A stretch of 64,000 nt of DNA, from NCBI RefSeq assembly GCF_000761155.1, contig NZ_CP009533.1:434001-498000 (forward strand), given 5' to 3'. The notes under the pieces were generated by a model. The model saw only the letters and a program-made list of their open reading frames with translations. It searched no databases and was not told the DNA's origin. Shown piece by piece: positions 33,272 to 42,349 of this stretch. A program made the translations under genes and the position numbers. Source of the DNA: Pseudomonas rhizosphaerae. Lineage in GTDB: Bacteria > Pseudomonadota > Gammaproteobacteria > Pseudomonadales > Pseudomonadaceae. The first letter of the stretch is position 1, and every line of letters starts with the position of its first letter.

Positions 33272-35097
33272 CGAATCTTCTCCGTAGGCTTGATCCACCA
33301 GGCACTCAGGCCCAGGGTGTACGGCGGGGTAGTGACGAAGGCCAGCCGGCTGCGGTACGCCAGGCGGTGGTAGTCCAGGTACCAGTTGGCAACCATGTAG
33401 TGCTGCGACAGCAACACGCGGTCTAGCGCCCTGGCGGCGGCCACCTGGTCATCGCGGCTCTGGGCACCGAGCAGTTGTTCGAGCAAGCGGTCGACCACCG
33501 GATTGGCAACGCCTGCGTAATTCTTGCTGCCGCGTACGACGGCTTGGCTGGAATGAAAGTACTGCCATTGCTCAAGCCCCGGGCTGAGGGTCTGCGGCAG
33601 GGTCAGCGAGATCATGTCGAAGTCGAACTGGTCCAGCCGTTGCTTGTACTGCGCGCGATCCACGCTGCGCAGGTTGGCCTGCACGCCGATTCTGGCCAGG
33701 TTGGCCACATAGGGCCCCAGGATGCGTTCCAGGTTGGAATTGACCAGCAGGATCTCCAGGCGCAACGGCTGGCCAGCGGCATTGCGCAGGCCGTCGCCCT
33801 GCAAGGTCCAGCCAGCGTCGGCCAGCAGTTGCAGGGCCTGGCGCAACGTTGCCCGGGGAATGCCGTTGCCGTCGGTGCTGGGCATGCTCGGCGCTTCAAG
33901 GAAAAGCGCCGGGCTCAAGGCGCTCTTGTGCGCTGACAGCAGCAGTCGCTCCTTGCCGCTGGGCAGGCCGGTAGCAGCAAACTCGCTGTTGGGGTAGTAG
34001 CTTTCGGTGCGTCGGTAGGCGCCGCTGAACAGCGCCCGGTTGGTCCATTCGAAATCCAGCAGCAGGCCCAGCGCCTCGCGCACGCGTGGGTCGCTGTAGG
34101 CCGGGCGGCGGGTGTTGAAGAACAGGCCTTGGGTCTGCGTCGGAATCTTGTGCGGAATCTGCGCCTTGATGACCTCGCCGCGGCGCACGGCTGGAAAGTC
34201 GTAGCCATTGGTCCAGTTCTTCGCCTGGTGCTCGATGTAGATGTCGAACTCGCCGGCCTTGAACGCTTCGAAAGCCACATCGCTGTCCCGGTAGAACTCG
34301 ACTTCCATGCGATCGAAGTTGTACTTGCCGCGGTTCACGGGCAGGTCCTTGCCCCACCAGTTGCGATCCCGCTGCAGCACCAGCCGCCTGCCCGGCACCA
34401 CGTGCTCGATGCGGTAGGGGCCGCTGGTCACCGGTGCCTCGAAGGTGGTGGCTTGAAAATCCCGACCTTGCCAGTAGTGCTTGGGCAAGATAGGTAGCTC
34501 ACCCAAGCGCAGGATCAGCAGCGGGTTGCCCGAGCGCTTGAACACGAAGCGGATCCGCGTCGGGCTCAGTACATCGACCCGCAGCACTTCCTGCAGGTTG
34601 GTCCGGTACATCGGATGGCCCTGGGTCAGCAACGTCCGGTAGGAAAACGCCACGTCGGCGCTGGTAATCGGATGGCCATCGTTGAAGCGTGCCTGCGGCC
34701 TGAGGTTGAACACGACCCAGCTGCGGCTCTCGTTGTATTCCACGGATTGGGCGATGAGGCCGTAACTGGAAGTAGGCTCGTCGCCCGAGGGCGCGTATTG
34801 CCCGGTGCCGACCATCAAGGGCTCGTTCAGCTCATTGATGCCGTACTGCAGGAAGTTGGCGGTCTGGACCGGGCTGGTGCCCTTGAAGGTGTAGGGGTTG
34901 AGCGTGTCGAACGTACCGAAGGCCATCGTTCGCAACGTGCCACCCTTGGGGGCGTCGGGGTTGACCCAATCGAAATGGCTGAAACGTGCCGGGTATTTGA
35001 GCGAACCGAATTGCGCATAGCCGTGGCTTTGGGTGATCGTCGCGTTGGCACAGGTGCTCAACGCAAGGCCCAGCAGGCAGAAGAAGAGGGGACGCAT
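33268..35097 (-). CDS. nppA1: peptide-binding periplasmic protein, first copy (NppA1/YejA-like)
   Basis: A 609-aa solute-binding protein. I prefer ATG 35097 over the adjacent TTG at 35100. The N-terminus MRPLFFCLLGLALSTCANAT is a signal peptide; a cysteine near the end of the hydrophobic stretch (STCAN) is not a strong lipobox. The motif [17 protein letters not shown] is shared with the second copy. It is first in the operon nppA1-A2-B-C-D-fabI. In P. aeruginosa this system imports peptidyl-nucleoside antibiotics, and its enterobacterial relative YejABEF imports microcin C. Confidence 0.92.
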   Translation of the reverse strand: MRPLFFCLLGLALSTCANATITQSHGYAQFGSLKYPARFSHFDWVNPDAPKGGTLRTMAFGTFDTLNPYTFKGTSPVQTANFLQYGINELNEPLMVGTGQYAPSGDEPTSSYGLIAQSVEYNESRSWVVFNLRPQARFNDGHPITSADVAFSYRTLLTQGHPMYRTNLQEVLRVDVLSPTRIRFVFKRSGNPLLILRLGELPILPKHYWQGRDFQATTFEAPVTSGPYRIEHVVPGRRLVLQRDRNWWGKDLPVNRGKYNFDRMEVEFYRDSDVAFEAFKAGEFDIYIEHQAKNWTNGYDFPAVRRGEVIKAQIPHKIPTQTQGLFFNTRRPAYSDPRVREALGLLLDFEWTNRALFSGAYRRTESYYPNSEFAATGLPSGKERLLLSAHKSALSPALFLEAPSMPSTDGNGIPRATLRQALQLLADAGWTLQGDGLRNAAGQPLRLEILLVNSNLERILGPYVANLARIGVQANLRSVDRAQYKQRLDQFDFDMISLTLPQTLSPGLEQWQYFHSSQAVVRGSKNYAGVANPVVDRLLEQLLGAQSRDDQVAAARALDRVLLSQHYMVANWYLDYHRLAYRSRLAFVTTPPYTLGLSAWWIKPTEKIR

Positions 35098-35191
35098 CAA
35101 TTCATGAATCCGAACCGGTCGGCAATGACTTTGTTGCGCTTACAGTAACAGTTTGTCTCTATGGGAAGAAGGGTGGTGATGGCATTGAGCT

Positions 35192-35230
35192 GGCGCCGCG
35201 ACGATCGACAAGGCCGATCGTTGCGGCGCC
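35192..35230 (-). terminator. 16-bp hairpin between mltD and the peptide operon
   Basis: GGCGCCGCGACGATCG and CGATCGTTGCGGCGCC pair over 16 bp (one G-T) around the loop ACAAGGC, beginning 9 bp after the mltD stop on the minus strand. No T tract follows, so it is either a Rho-assisted 3' end or a structure protecting the mltD message. Confidence 0.5.
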
Positions 35231-35238
35231 GGGAGCGG

Positions 35239-36684
35239 TCAGCGGCGGTTCAGATAGACCGTGAGCGTCTGGCCTGGCTTGAGCGCGTGTCCGCTGCGCG
35301 GGTTCCAGCGCTTGAGGTGCTGCATCTCGACATTGAAGCGCTTGGCGACCAGGTACAGCGAGTCGCCCTTGCGCACCTTGTAGGTGGTGGTCTTCTGCGC
35401 ATCGCTGGCCGCCGACCCGGCCTTGGCCAGCACACGGCCCTTGGCCGAAGTCTCGGCCTGCATGACCAGGGTCTGGCCGACCTTGAGGTTCTTGCCGGTC
35501 AGGCGGTTCCAACGCTGCAGGTCGCGGGTGTCGACCTTGTTCGCCTTGGCGATGGCCGCCAGGTTGTCGCCGCGGCGCACGGTGTACGACTTGGGCCGGC
35601 TGGGCTGCACCACTGCCACTTCGTCGAAGACGCGCTGGGCGGGCGCCAGGGTCAGCAGTTCTTCGGGCTTCATGTTCGACAGGCTGGCGGTCAGCAGCTG
35701 CGCCTTGGCCGTGGGCACCAGCAGGTGCTGGGTCGGCTCCATGGTCACGCGCTTCTTGAACGCCGGATTGAGCTGGAACATCTCGTCTTCGTCGATGCCG
35801 GCCAGTGCCGCGACGCGGGACAGGTCGACGCGCTGGTTGACCTCGACCACATCGAAGTAAGGTTGGTTGGCAATCGGGTTCAGATTGACGCCATAGGCCT
35901 GTGGCGACTGCACCAGTTCGGCCAGGGCCAGCAGCTTGGGCACGTAGTCACGGGTTTCCTGCGGCAGTGGCAGGTTCCAGTAATCGGTGGGCAGGCCCAG
36001 TTTCTCGTTGCGTTCCATGGCCCGGCTGACCGTGCCTTCGCCGGCATTGTAGGCTGCCAGGGCGAGCAGCCAGTCGCCGTTGAACATCTCGTGCAGCTTG
36101 CTCAGGTAGTCCAATGCGGCGCCGGTGGAGGCGGTGACATCGCGACGGCCGTCGTAGAAGTTGGTCTGGCGCAGGTTGAAGTAGCGGCCAGTGGACGGGA
36201 TGAACTGCCACAGCCCGGAGGCATCGGAGCGCGAGTAGGCCATCGGGTTGAAGGCGCTTTCGATGACCGGCAGCAAAGCCAGCTCCAGGGGCATGTCGCG
36301 TTCTTCGAGGCGCTCGACGATGTAGTGCATGTACAGGCTGCCGCGACCGCTGGCACTTTCCAGGAACGAAGGGTTGCTGACGAACCACAGGCGTTGCTGT
36401 TCGACGCGCGGGTTCATGGCGATGCTGTCCTGCAGTTGGAAACCATCGCGAATGCGCTCCCACACGTCGTGCGGGGCTTTCTTGGGCTGGGACTGGTTGA
36501 CGAAGATCGGCTTGGGCCGCATGTGAGCGGTCAGGGCATGGGGCCGGGCGTCCGGGCCAGCGCCCGAAGAGACGCTCGCGGTGCTCTGGCAACCGGCGAG
36601 GCCGGCGCACAGGGTGACCGCGATCGCTTGGGCCAGTCGCGTCAATGTGTCGGACTTGATGGTTTTGCGTATGGATGACGACAT
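35239..36684 (-). CDS. mltD: membrane-bound lytic murein transglycosylase D
   Basis: A 481-aa lipoprotein. The signal ends in a lipobox LAGC (Cys32), so it is outer-membrane anchored. The lytic transglycosylase domain spans about residues 105-215, with catalytic Glu in LLPVIESAFNP and the motifs GLWQFIPSTGR and ALAAYNAGEG. Two LysM peptidoglycan-binding repeats end the protein (YTVRRGDNLAAIAK and YKVRKGDSLYLVAK). It cleaves glycan strands to anhydromuropeptides during wall growth and recycling. Confidence 0.96.
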   Translation of the reverse strand: MSSSIRKTIKSDTLTRLAQAIAVTLCAGLAGCQSTASVSSGAGPDARPHALTAHMRPKPIFVNQSQPKKAPHDVWERIRDGFQLQDSIAMNPRVEQQRLWFVSNPSFLESASGRGSLYMHYIVERLEERDMPLELALLPVIESAFNPMAYSRSDASGLWQFIPSTGRYFNLRQTNFYDGRRDVTASTGAALDYLSKLHEMFNGDWLLALAAYNAGEGTVSRAMERNEKLGLPTDYWNLPLPQETRDYVPKLLALAELVQSPQAYGVNLNPIANQPYFDVVEVNQRVDLSRVAALAGIDEDEMFQLNPAFKKRVTMEPTQHLLVPTAKAQLLTASLSNMKPEELLTLAPAQRVFDEVAVVQPSRPKSYTVRRGDNLAAIAKANKVDTRDLQRWNRLTGKNLKVGQTLVMQAETSAKGRVLAKAGSAASDAQKTTTYKVRKGDSLYLVAKRFNVEMQHLKRWNPRSGHALKPGQTLTVYLNRR

Positions 36685-36783
36685 TGGCTGGAGGGTAGTT
36701 CCGCGCGAAAATGTCGGGCGATTCTAGAAAGTGACCGAAGGTCGGTCAACCTTTGAGAAATTTCCGACACAAATCAGCGGCCT

Positions 36784-37563
36784 TCAGAACTTATCTTTCC
36801 AACTACGTAAGGTTGCAAAGACCGCCTGCGCCGTGCCGTGAGAGGTTCCGGCCCGTTCGTCTGCTTTTTGTTTAACGGATGTTTCAGCGACCCGCAGAAA
36901 AGGATTCGTGCGCTTTTCCAGGCCGATCGAGGTAGGCAGCGTGATGGCGTTTCGTTCGCGCAGGGCCGTGACTTCCTGTAGCCGCCTGGCGACGTCCGGA
37001 TTGCCGGGCTCCACGGCGCTGGCGAATTTCAGATTGCTCAGTGTGTACTCGTGGGCGCTGTAGACCTGGGTATCGTCGGGCAGTTGAGCCAGGCGCGACA
37101 GAGAAGCGTGCATCTGCTGCGGAGTGCCTTCGAACAGGCGGCCACACCCAGCGGCGAACAGCGTGTCACCCGGGAACAGCAGGGGCTGGGTATCGCTGGC
37201 GTGATAGAAGGCGATATGGCCTGCTGTGTGCCCCGGTACGTCGTGCACCTGCAGGTGCAGACCGAGCACGTCCAGGGTGTCGCCGTCGCGCAGCGCCCGG
37301 TCGCGGGCTGGAATCGATTCGCCGGCCGGCCCGCTGACCTGCGCTGCGCTGCGACGCTTGAGCGCTTCGACGCCGCCGACATGGTCGTTGTGGTGGTGGG
37401 TGATGAGGATATCGGTCAGGCGCATGTCGGGGTGGGCGTCGAGCCATTGCTCGACCGGACCGGCGTCGCCCGGGTCCACCACGGCGCACTGGCCCGCCGC
37501 AGTGTCTTGTAACAACCAGATGTAGTTGTCGGAGAAAGCGTTCAGCGCGTGAATCTGTATCAT
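36784..37563 (-). CDS. gloB: hydroxyacylglutathione hydrolase (glyoxalase II)
   Basis: A 259-aa metallo-beta-lactamase-fold enzyme that hydrolyses S-lactoylglutathione in methylglyoxal detoxification. Metal ligands are His56, His58, Asp60 and His61 (THHHNDH), His112 (VPGHTAGH), Asp133 (FPGDTLF) and His171 (SAHEYT). The C-terminal glutathione-binding helix region (KRTNPFLRV) is intact. It is divergent from the methyltransferase gene, an arrangement shared with E. coli gloB/yafS. Confidence 0.97.
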   Translation of the reverse strand: MIQIHALNAFSDNYIWLLQDTAAGQCAVVDPGDAGPVEQWLDAHPDMRLTDILITHHHNDHVGGVEALKRRSAAQVSGPAGESIPARDRALRDGDTLDVLGLHLQVHDVPGHTAGHIAFYHASDTQPLLFPGDTLFAAGCGRLFEGTPQQMHASLSRLAQLPDDTQVYSAHEYTLSNLKFASAVEPGNPDVARRLQEVTALRERNAITLPTSIGLEKRTNPFLRVAETSVKQKADERAGTSHGTAQAVFATLRSWKDKF

Positions 37564-37644
37564 GGCCCGGTTCGCTTGATTTCGATTAATGGTCCATCTT
37601 AGTGCCCTGTCGGCATTAGGTGAACCTCAGCGTGGGAGATCGTC

Positions 37645-38415
37645 ATGACCGATACCGCCTTTGCTCAGGCCGACCCGCAGTGGCTGGCCCTGATCGGCCA
37701 GGCCCGCGAATGGTTTGCCGGGCCGCATGGCCAGTTGCTGCTGCGTGAAGAGCAGCGCTTGCTCGAAGAAGAACTGGCGCGCTTTTTCGGCGGCTACCTG
37801 GTGCATTATGGACCCAGTGCCGAACCGCCCCCGGTAGCCGGGCAGATCCATCGCAACGTACGCATGGGCGCGCCCTTTCCAGGCGTCGAGATCGTCTGCG
37901 AGGAGCAGGCCTGGCCGCTGGGTGAACACGCCGCCGACGTCGTGGTGTTGCAGCACGGGTTGGATTTCAGCCTGTCGCCCCATGGCCTGCTGCGCGAGGC
38001 GGCTAGCGCGGTACGGCCGGGCGGGCACCTGCTGATCGTCGGCATCAACCCGTGGAGCGCCTGGGGCGCACGCCGGGTGTTCGCCAAGGACGCCCTGCAC
38101 AAGGCCCGCTGTTTCTCTGCCTCGCGGGTGGCCGATTGGTTGAACCTGCTGGGCTTCGGGCTGGAGAAACGCCGGTTCGGGTGCTATCGTCCGCCGCTTG
38201 CCTCGCCCCGCTGGCAAGCGCGTCTGGCTGGTCTGGAGCGGGTTGCCGGCAAGTGGCAGAGCGGCGGCGCAGGCTTCTATATATTGGTTGCGCGCAAGAT
38301 GGTGGTAGGGCTGCGGCCGCTGGTGCAGCAACGCCGCGAGCCGATGGGCAAGCTGCTGCCGCTGCCGATGGCCAAGGTCAACCGAGACAATCCGAACATC
38401 GATGGAAAAGCCTGA
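37645..38415 (+). CDS. class I SAM-dependent methyltransferase, YafS-like
   Basis: A 256-aa protein preceded by GGGAG. A degenerate Rossmann methyltransferase core is visible: [13 protein letters not shown] (motif II-like) and [20 protein letters not shown] (motif III). The glycine-rich SAM motif I is weak (YLVHYGPSA). This is the gene conserved between gloB and rnhA in many gammaproteobacteria (yafS in E. coli). Its substrate is not known. It overlaps rnhA by one base (TGATG), so the two are translated together. Confidence 0.85.
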   Translation: MTDTAFAQADPQWLALIGQAREWFAGPHGQLLLREEQRLLEEELARFFGGYLVHYGPSAEPPPVAGQIHRNVRMGAPFPGVEIVCEEQAWPLGEHAADVVVLQHGLDFSLSPHGLLREAASAVRPGGHLLIVGINPWSAWGARRVFAKDALHKARCFSASRVADWLNLLGFGLEKRRFGCYRPPLASPRWQARLAGLERVAGKWQSGGAGFYILVARKMVVGLRPLVQQRREPMGKLLPLPMAKVNRDNPNIDGKA

Positions 38416-38867
38416 TGAGTGACACTGTGGAAATCTTCACCGACGGCGCCTGCAAGGGCAATCCCGGCCCGGGTGGCTGGGGTGCGTTGCTGGTGTGCAA
38501 GGGCGTGGAGAAAGAGTTGTGGGGTGGCGAAAGCACCACCACCAACAATCGCATGGAGCTGACCGCCGCCATTCGCGGATTGCAGGAGCTCAAGCGCGGC
38601 TGCAGCGTGCTGCTGGTGACCGACTCCGAGTACGTGATGAAAGGCATCAACGAGTGGATGGTCAACTGGAAGAAACGCGGCTGGAAAACCGCCGCCAAGC
38701 AGCCGGTCAAGAATGCCGACCTGTGGCAACAGCTCGATGAGCAGGTCAATCGCCATGAAGTGAAATGGCAGTGGGTTCGCGGTCACAACGGCCACCCTGG
38801 CAACGAGCGCGCCGATGACCTGGCCAACCGCGGGGTCGATGAAGTGCGCGGGATGCGTCAGGCGTAG
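38415..38867 (+). CDS. rnhA: ribonuclease HI
   Basis: A 150-aa endonuclease that cuts the RNA strand of RNA-DNA hybrids. Catalytic residues fall exactly at the E. coli positions: Asp10 ([11 protein letters not shown]), Glu48 (NNRMEL), Asp70 (VTDSEYV), His124 and Asp134 (NERADDLA). The ATG at 38415 shares one base with the upstream stop. dnaQ follows 149 bp downstream on the same strand; in E. coli the two genes are divergent. Confidence 0.98.
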   Translation: MSDTVEIFTDGACKGNPGPGGWGALLVCKGVEKELWGGESTTTNNRMELTAAIRGLQELKRGCSVLLVTDSEYVMKGINEWMVNWKKRGWKTAAKQPVKNADLWQQLDEQVNRHEVKWQWVRGHNGHPGNERADDLANRGVDEVRGMRQA

Positions 38868-39016
38868 GCAGGCAGCCGGTAGGTAGCCCGAGGCAGGTCG
38901 CTGGGAGCGCCTGCCGTGCTGTGCTAGAGTTTCACCACTTGCGGTTCGATCTTCTCGAACCGACAGCTCTTCGTTTTACCCCCGATTTCCGCTCACCCGT
39001 TCGAGAGTTTCTGCCC

Positions 39017-39748
39017 ATGGCCGTTCGTTCCGTAGTATTCGACACCGAAACCACTGGTATGCCGGTCACCGATGGGCACCGCGTGATCGAGATCGGCTGC
39101 GTCGAACTGATGGGGCGCCGGCTGACCGGGCGCAACTTCCACGTCTACGTGCAGCCGGACCGGCCCAGTGACGAGGGCGCCATTGGCGTCCACGGCATCA
39201 CTGATGAGTTTCTGGTGGGCAAGCCACGCTTCGCCGAGGTTGCCGACGAGTTCTACGAGTTCATCCAGGGCGCGCAGATCATCGCCCACAACGCGACCTT
39301 CGACGTCGGCTTCCTGAGCAACGAATTCAAGATCGCTGGCATGCCCGAGCGGGCCAACATCGCCGAGTACTGCACGGTCATCGACAGCCTGGCAATGGCC
39401 CGCGAGCGCCATCCAGGGCAACGCAATAGCCTCGATGCACTGTGCAAGCGCTACGGCATCGACAACTCCGGGCGCGAACTGCACGGCGCGTTGCTCGACT
39501 CCGAGATCCTCGCCGACGTCTACCTAGCCATGACCGGTGGTCAGACCAGCCTGTCGCTGGCCGGCAATGCCAGCGATGGCGACGGTGGTGGCCAGCAGGG
39601 CAGCGAGATCCGTCGCCTGCCTGCGGACCGTCGGCAGACGACGATCATCCGCGCCAGCCAAGCCGAGCTGGACGAGCACATGGCGCGCCTGCAAGTCATC
39701 GCCAAAGCCGCCGGGGCCGATGCGCTCTGGACGCAACTGGGTACATAA
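39017..39748 (+). CDS. dnaQ: DNA polymerase III epsilon subunit (3'-5' proofreading exonuclease)
   Basis: A 243-aa protein started at ATG 39017 (MAVRSVVFDTETTG). DEDDh exonuclease residues: Asp9 and Glu11, Asp96 (HNATFDVGFL), His156 and Asp161 (LHGALLDSE). A clamp-binding motif QTSLSL follows the exonuclease domain at 176-181, where E. coli epsilon has its beta-clamp contact. The C-terminal tail (about 190-243) would bind the polymerase subunit. It proofreads in the replisome core. Confidence 0.97.
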   Translation: MAVRSVVFDTETTGMPVTDGHRVIEIGCVELMGRRLTGRNFHVYVQPDRPSDEGAIGVHGITDEFLVGKPRFAEVADEFYEFIQGAQIIAHNATFDVGFLSNEFKIAGMPERANIAEYCTVIDSLAMARERHPGQRNSLDALCKRYGIDNSGRELHGALLDSEILADVYLAMTGGQTSLSLAGNASDGDGGGQQGSEIRRLPADRRQTTIIRASQAELDEHMARLQVIAKAAGADALWTQLGT

Positions 39749-39769
39749 GCCGTTTTGTCGCACCCCCGA

Positions 39770-40354
39770 ATGTCTTCCACGGACGGCTCGAGCCAAGGCT
39801 TGGCTGACAGCCAGCCGTGCGTTCGCCTGGCCGATGAGCATTTCGACGATTACGTGCTAGGTGCCGACTTTACTGCCCAGGTGTGCGGCTATGCCTCACC
39901 GGTGTTCAACCAGCCGGTCGCCGATTGGCCGTTTCGGTCGATTCGGCCCTACCGCAAGGATTACGGCATCGACTCGGCCGAATTTGCCCGTTATCGCGAG
40001 ACGGGGGCCGGGGGCGCCATCTTCATGGCCTGGCTGGGCGAGCGCGCGGTTGGCCATGTGGTGGTCAGCCGGCACTGGAACAACCTTGCCTACGTCGACG
40101 AGCTGGCGGTCGATGTCTCGGCCCGTGGCCTCGGCGTGGCCAGGGCTCTGCTCGATGTGGCGCAGTTCTGGGCAGTCAAGCAGGGCTTGCCGGGCATCAT
40201 GCTGGAAACCCAGAACAACAACCTGCCGGCCTGCCGTTTGTACGAGCGCTGTGGCTTTCGCCTGGGCGGCATCGACTACCTGCGTTATCAGGCGATCGAT
40301 GCCGCCAGCCATGAGACGGCGTTGTTCTGGTACCGGTTATTCGCGGACGGGTGA
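39770..40354 (+). CDS. GNAT-family N-acetyltransferase
   Basis: A 194-aa protein started at ATG 39770 (an in-frame TTG at 39755 is possible). The acetyl-CoA binding strand-loop is seen in VDELAVDVSARGLGVARALLD, and the C-terminal GNAT motif in LETQNNNLPACRLYERCGFRLGG. The substrate is not predictable. It follows dnaQ by 21 bp. Its last 18 bp overlap the 3' end of the convergent LysR gene. Confidence 0.87.
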   Translation: MSSTDGSSQGLADSQPCVRLADEHFDDYVLGADFTAQVCGYASPVFNQPVADWPFRSIRPYRKDYGIDSAEFARYRETGAGGAIFMAWLGERAVGHVVVSRHWNNLAYVDELAVDVSARGLGVARALLDVAQFWAVKQGLPGIMLETQNNNLPACRLYERCGFRLGGIDYLRYQAIDAASHETALFWYRLFADG

Positions 40355-41239
40355 GAGCAGCGCCTGCGCGTTCTGCGCGATGATTTCGAGCAGGGTCTTT
40401 TCGGCTGCGGAGCTCGAGGCTGCGCTGCGCGTGAGGGCGTACAAGGTCACCGGTACGGCCGGCGACAGCGGGCAGGTATCCAAGCCCTGGGCGCGCGCGC
40501 CTGCTGCGGTGAACGGGTCGACCACGGCCAGGCCTTCGCCCGCCTCGACCATGCTGCGCATCATCTGGTAGGTCTGCACCCGCGTCTGGATACGCGGGGG
40601 CGGGTTCAACGATTGCAGCCTGTGCTCGAGGACCAGGCTCAGTGGTTCTTCGCCTTCCAGGCCGATCATCGCCTGTCCCGCCAGCTCGTGGAGTGCAATG
40701 TAGCGATGCTTGGGAGAAAGCCAGCCTTGGGGAGCGAGCAGTTGCAGCTTGCCTTCGGCCAGGACCTGACTGGTGATCGAGGGGTGATCGGGGCAGTGCA
40801 GGCTCAGGCCGACGTCGGTCTGGTGCAGCAGCAGGCTGCGCACCATTTCGTCGGTGTTCTGGACGCCCAGCGTGCAAGGCGTTTCACGAAAGCGTCGGCG
40901 CAGGGCGGCGATGCTCTGGGGCAACAACTGGTGAGCCAGGGACGCGGTACACACCACGTGCAGGGCAGGGTCCTGATGCTCGCGCAGGCTGTCGGCCAAG
41001 CGCTGCAGACGCTCGACCTGACTCTGCACGGCGGCGATTTCCGCCTGCATGCGCAGGGTTTCCGGGGTCGGCTGGAACCTGCCGCGGACCCGCGCGAACA
41101 GCAGGAAGCCCAACTGGCGTTCGGCATCCTGCAAAGTCTGTTCGAGGGTCTGCGTGCAGATGTCGAGCATCTGCGCAGCGCTCTTGAGTTCGCCGGTCTG
41201 GCAGAGCGCCTGGATGATTTCGATGTGGCGCAGTCTCAT
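40337..41239 (-). CDS. LysR-family transcriptional regulator
   Basis: A 300-aa regulator. The N-terminal winged helix (residues 1-60; IEIIQALCQTGELKSAAQMLDICTQ) and the following linker helix and periplasmic-binding-like effector domain (HVVCTASLAHQLLPQSIAALRRRF, VEAGEGLAVVDPF) are typical. It is not divergent from an obvious target; the gene on its 5' side is the small protein at 41301, transcribed in the same direction. The target is unknown. Confidence 0.9.
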   Translation of the reverse strand: MRLRHIEIIQALCQTGELKSAAQMLDICTQTLEQTLQDAERQLGFLLFARVRGRFQPTPETLRMQAEIAAVQSQVERLQRLADSLREHQDPALHVVCTASLAHQLLPQSIAALRRRFRETPCTLGVQNTDEMVRSLLLHQTDVGLSLHCPDHPSITSQVLAEGKLQLLAPQGWLSPKHRYIALHELAGQAMIGLEGEEPLSLVLEHRLQSLNPPPRIQTRVQTYQMMRSMVEAGEGLAVVDPFTAAGARAQGLDTCPLSPAVPVTLYALTRSAASSSAAEKTLLEIIAQNAQALLSPVRE

Positions 41240-41300
41240 GCGCGATCCATACCTGCTAGGGGGTCGGCGGGCATGCTAACGCAAATCGGTGCGCGAACGG

Positions 41301-41510
41301 TCAAGGGATGCGGATGATTTCCACGCCACTCTGGACCAGTTGGAAACGGTCTTCGCCCAGGTGATTGACGCGATCGCCGATGGCCAGCTTGTAGGTGGAG
41401 GTCGGCGCACTGCCTTCGACCGCCGGGGTCGATTCCTGAAACTCATGCACCGGGTAGATGCGACCTTCCGCATCGCGTGCATGAAATTGCCCAACCAGCA
41501 CTGCAGCCAT
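41301..41510 (-). CDS. small conserved-looking protein of unknown function
   Basis: A 69-aa product from ATG 41510 (MAAVLVGQFHARDAEGRIY). It is acidic to neutral, with no signal peptide, membrane helix or cysteine. It looks like a compact beta-rich domain (YKLAIGDRVNHLGEDRFQLVQ, VEIIRIP). I recognise it only as a small hypothetical of the kind common in pseudomonads. It is followed 61 bp later by the LysR gene on the same strand and may be co-expressed with it. Confidence 0.65.
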   Translation of the reverse strand: MAAVLVGQFHARDAEGRIYPVHEFQESTPAVEGSAPTSTYKLAIGDRVNHLGEDRFQLVQSGVEIIRIP

Positions 41511-41684
41511 TTTAGTTCCAACCTCTGAAGAATTTCGCGTGTATCTCGCTGGCACTGTAGACCTCTGTTTATAAAGGTAGTTTTACCCGCGAGGAAAAAT
41601 AGTGCGGTTGCCGGACAGATGGCGGACAAACCGGGCCAAGTCATCTATAACTACCCCTCGATTCATTCATACAGGGGTAAGGGC

Positions 41685-42236
41685 ATGAGCAAGGTCTATT
41701 CGGTTGCGGTACTGGTCGGCAGCCTCAGAAAGGATTCGCTCAACCGCAAGGTGGCACTGGCGCTGCAGTCCATGGCACCTGACAACCTGGCGCTGAAGAT
41801 CGTTGAGATCGGCGAGCTGCCGCTCTACAACGAAGACATCGACGTCACGCCACCCGCTGCTTATACCACTTTTCGCCAGGCGCTGGGCGAAGCCGATGCC
41901 GTGCTGTTCGTCACCCCCGAGTACAACCGCTCGGTGCCGGCGCCGTTGAAGAACGCGATCGACGTGGGTTCGCGCCCCTATGGCCAGAGCCACTTCACCG
42001 GCAAACCGGGCGCAGTGATGAGCGTCTCGCCCGGCGCGGTGGGCGGTTTCGGGGCCAACCAGCACCTACGCCAGTGCATGGTGTTTCTCGATGTGGCCAT
42101 GATGCAGCAGCCTGAAGCGTACCTGGGTCACGCCGGCGGTCTGTTCGACGAGCACGGGCAGGTGGTGGAGAAGAGCCGGCCGTTTCTGCAGGGTTTCATC
42201 GATGCCTTCGGCAAGTGGGTAACGCGCGTCGCTTGA
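41685..42236 (+). CDS. NADPH-dependent FMN reductase (ChrR-like quinone/chromate reductase)
   Basis: A 183-aa flavodoxin-like protein started at ATG 41685 (MSKVYSVAVLVGSLRKDSLNRK, after AGGGGTAAGGG). The phosphate-binding GSLRKDSLNRK and the family signature PEYNRSVPAPLKNAID are present. Relatives reduce quinones, chromate and free FMN and protect against oxidative stress. It stands alone, divergent from the small unknown gene. Confidence 0.9.
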   Translation: MSKVYSVAVLVGSLRKDSLNRKVALALQSMAPDNLALKIVEIGELPLYNEDIDVTPPAAYTTFRQALGEADAVLFVTPEYNRSVPAPLKNAIDVGSRPYGQSHFTGKPGAVMSVSPGAVGGFGANQHLRQCMVFLDVAMMQQPEAYLGHAGGLFDEHGQVVEKSRPFLQGFIDAFGKWVTRVA

Positions 42237-42349
42237 TGCCGTGCTCGGTGGATTTTGGTCGATCCGCTCCCGGTGGGCAGGTAAACTGCGCCGCAACGCG
42301 CGGGCAGCAGTCGCCCGCGCATGGGTCAAGCGAACAAGAGAACGGGTAA

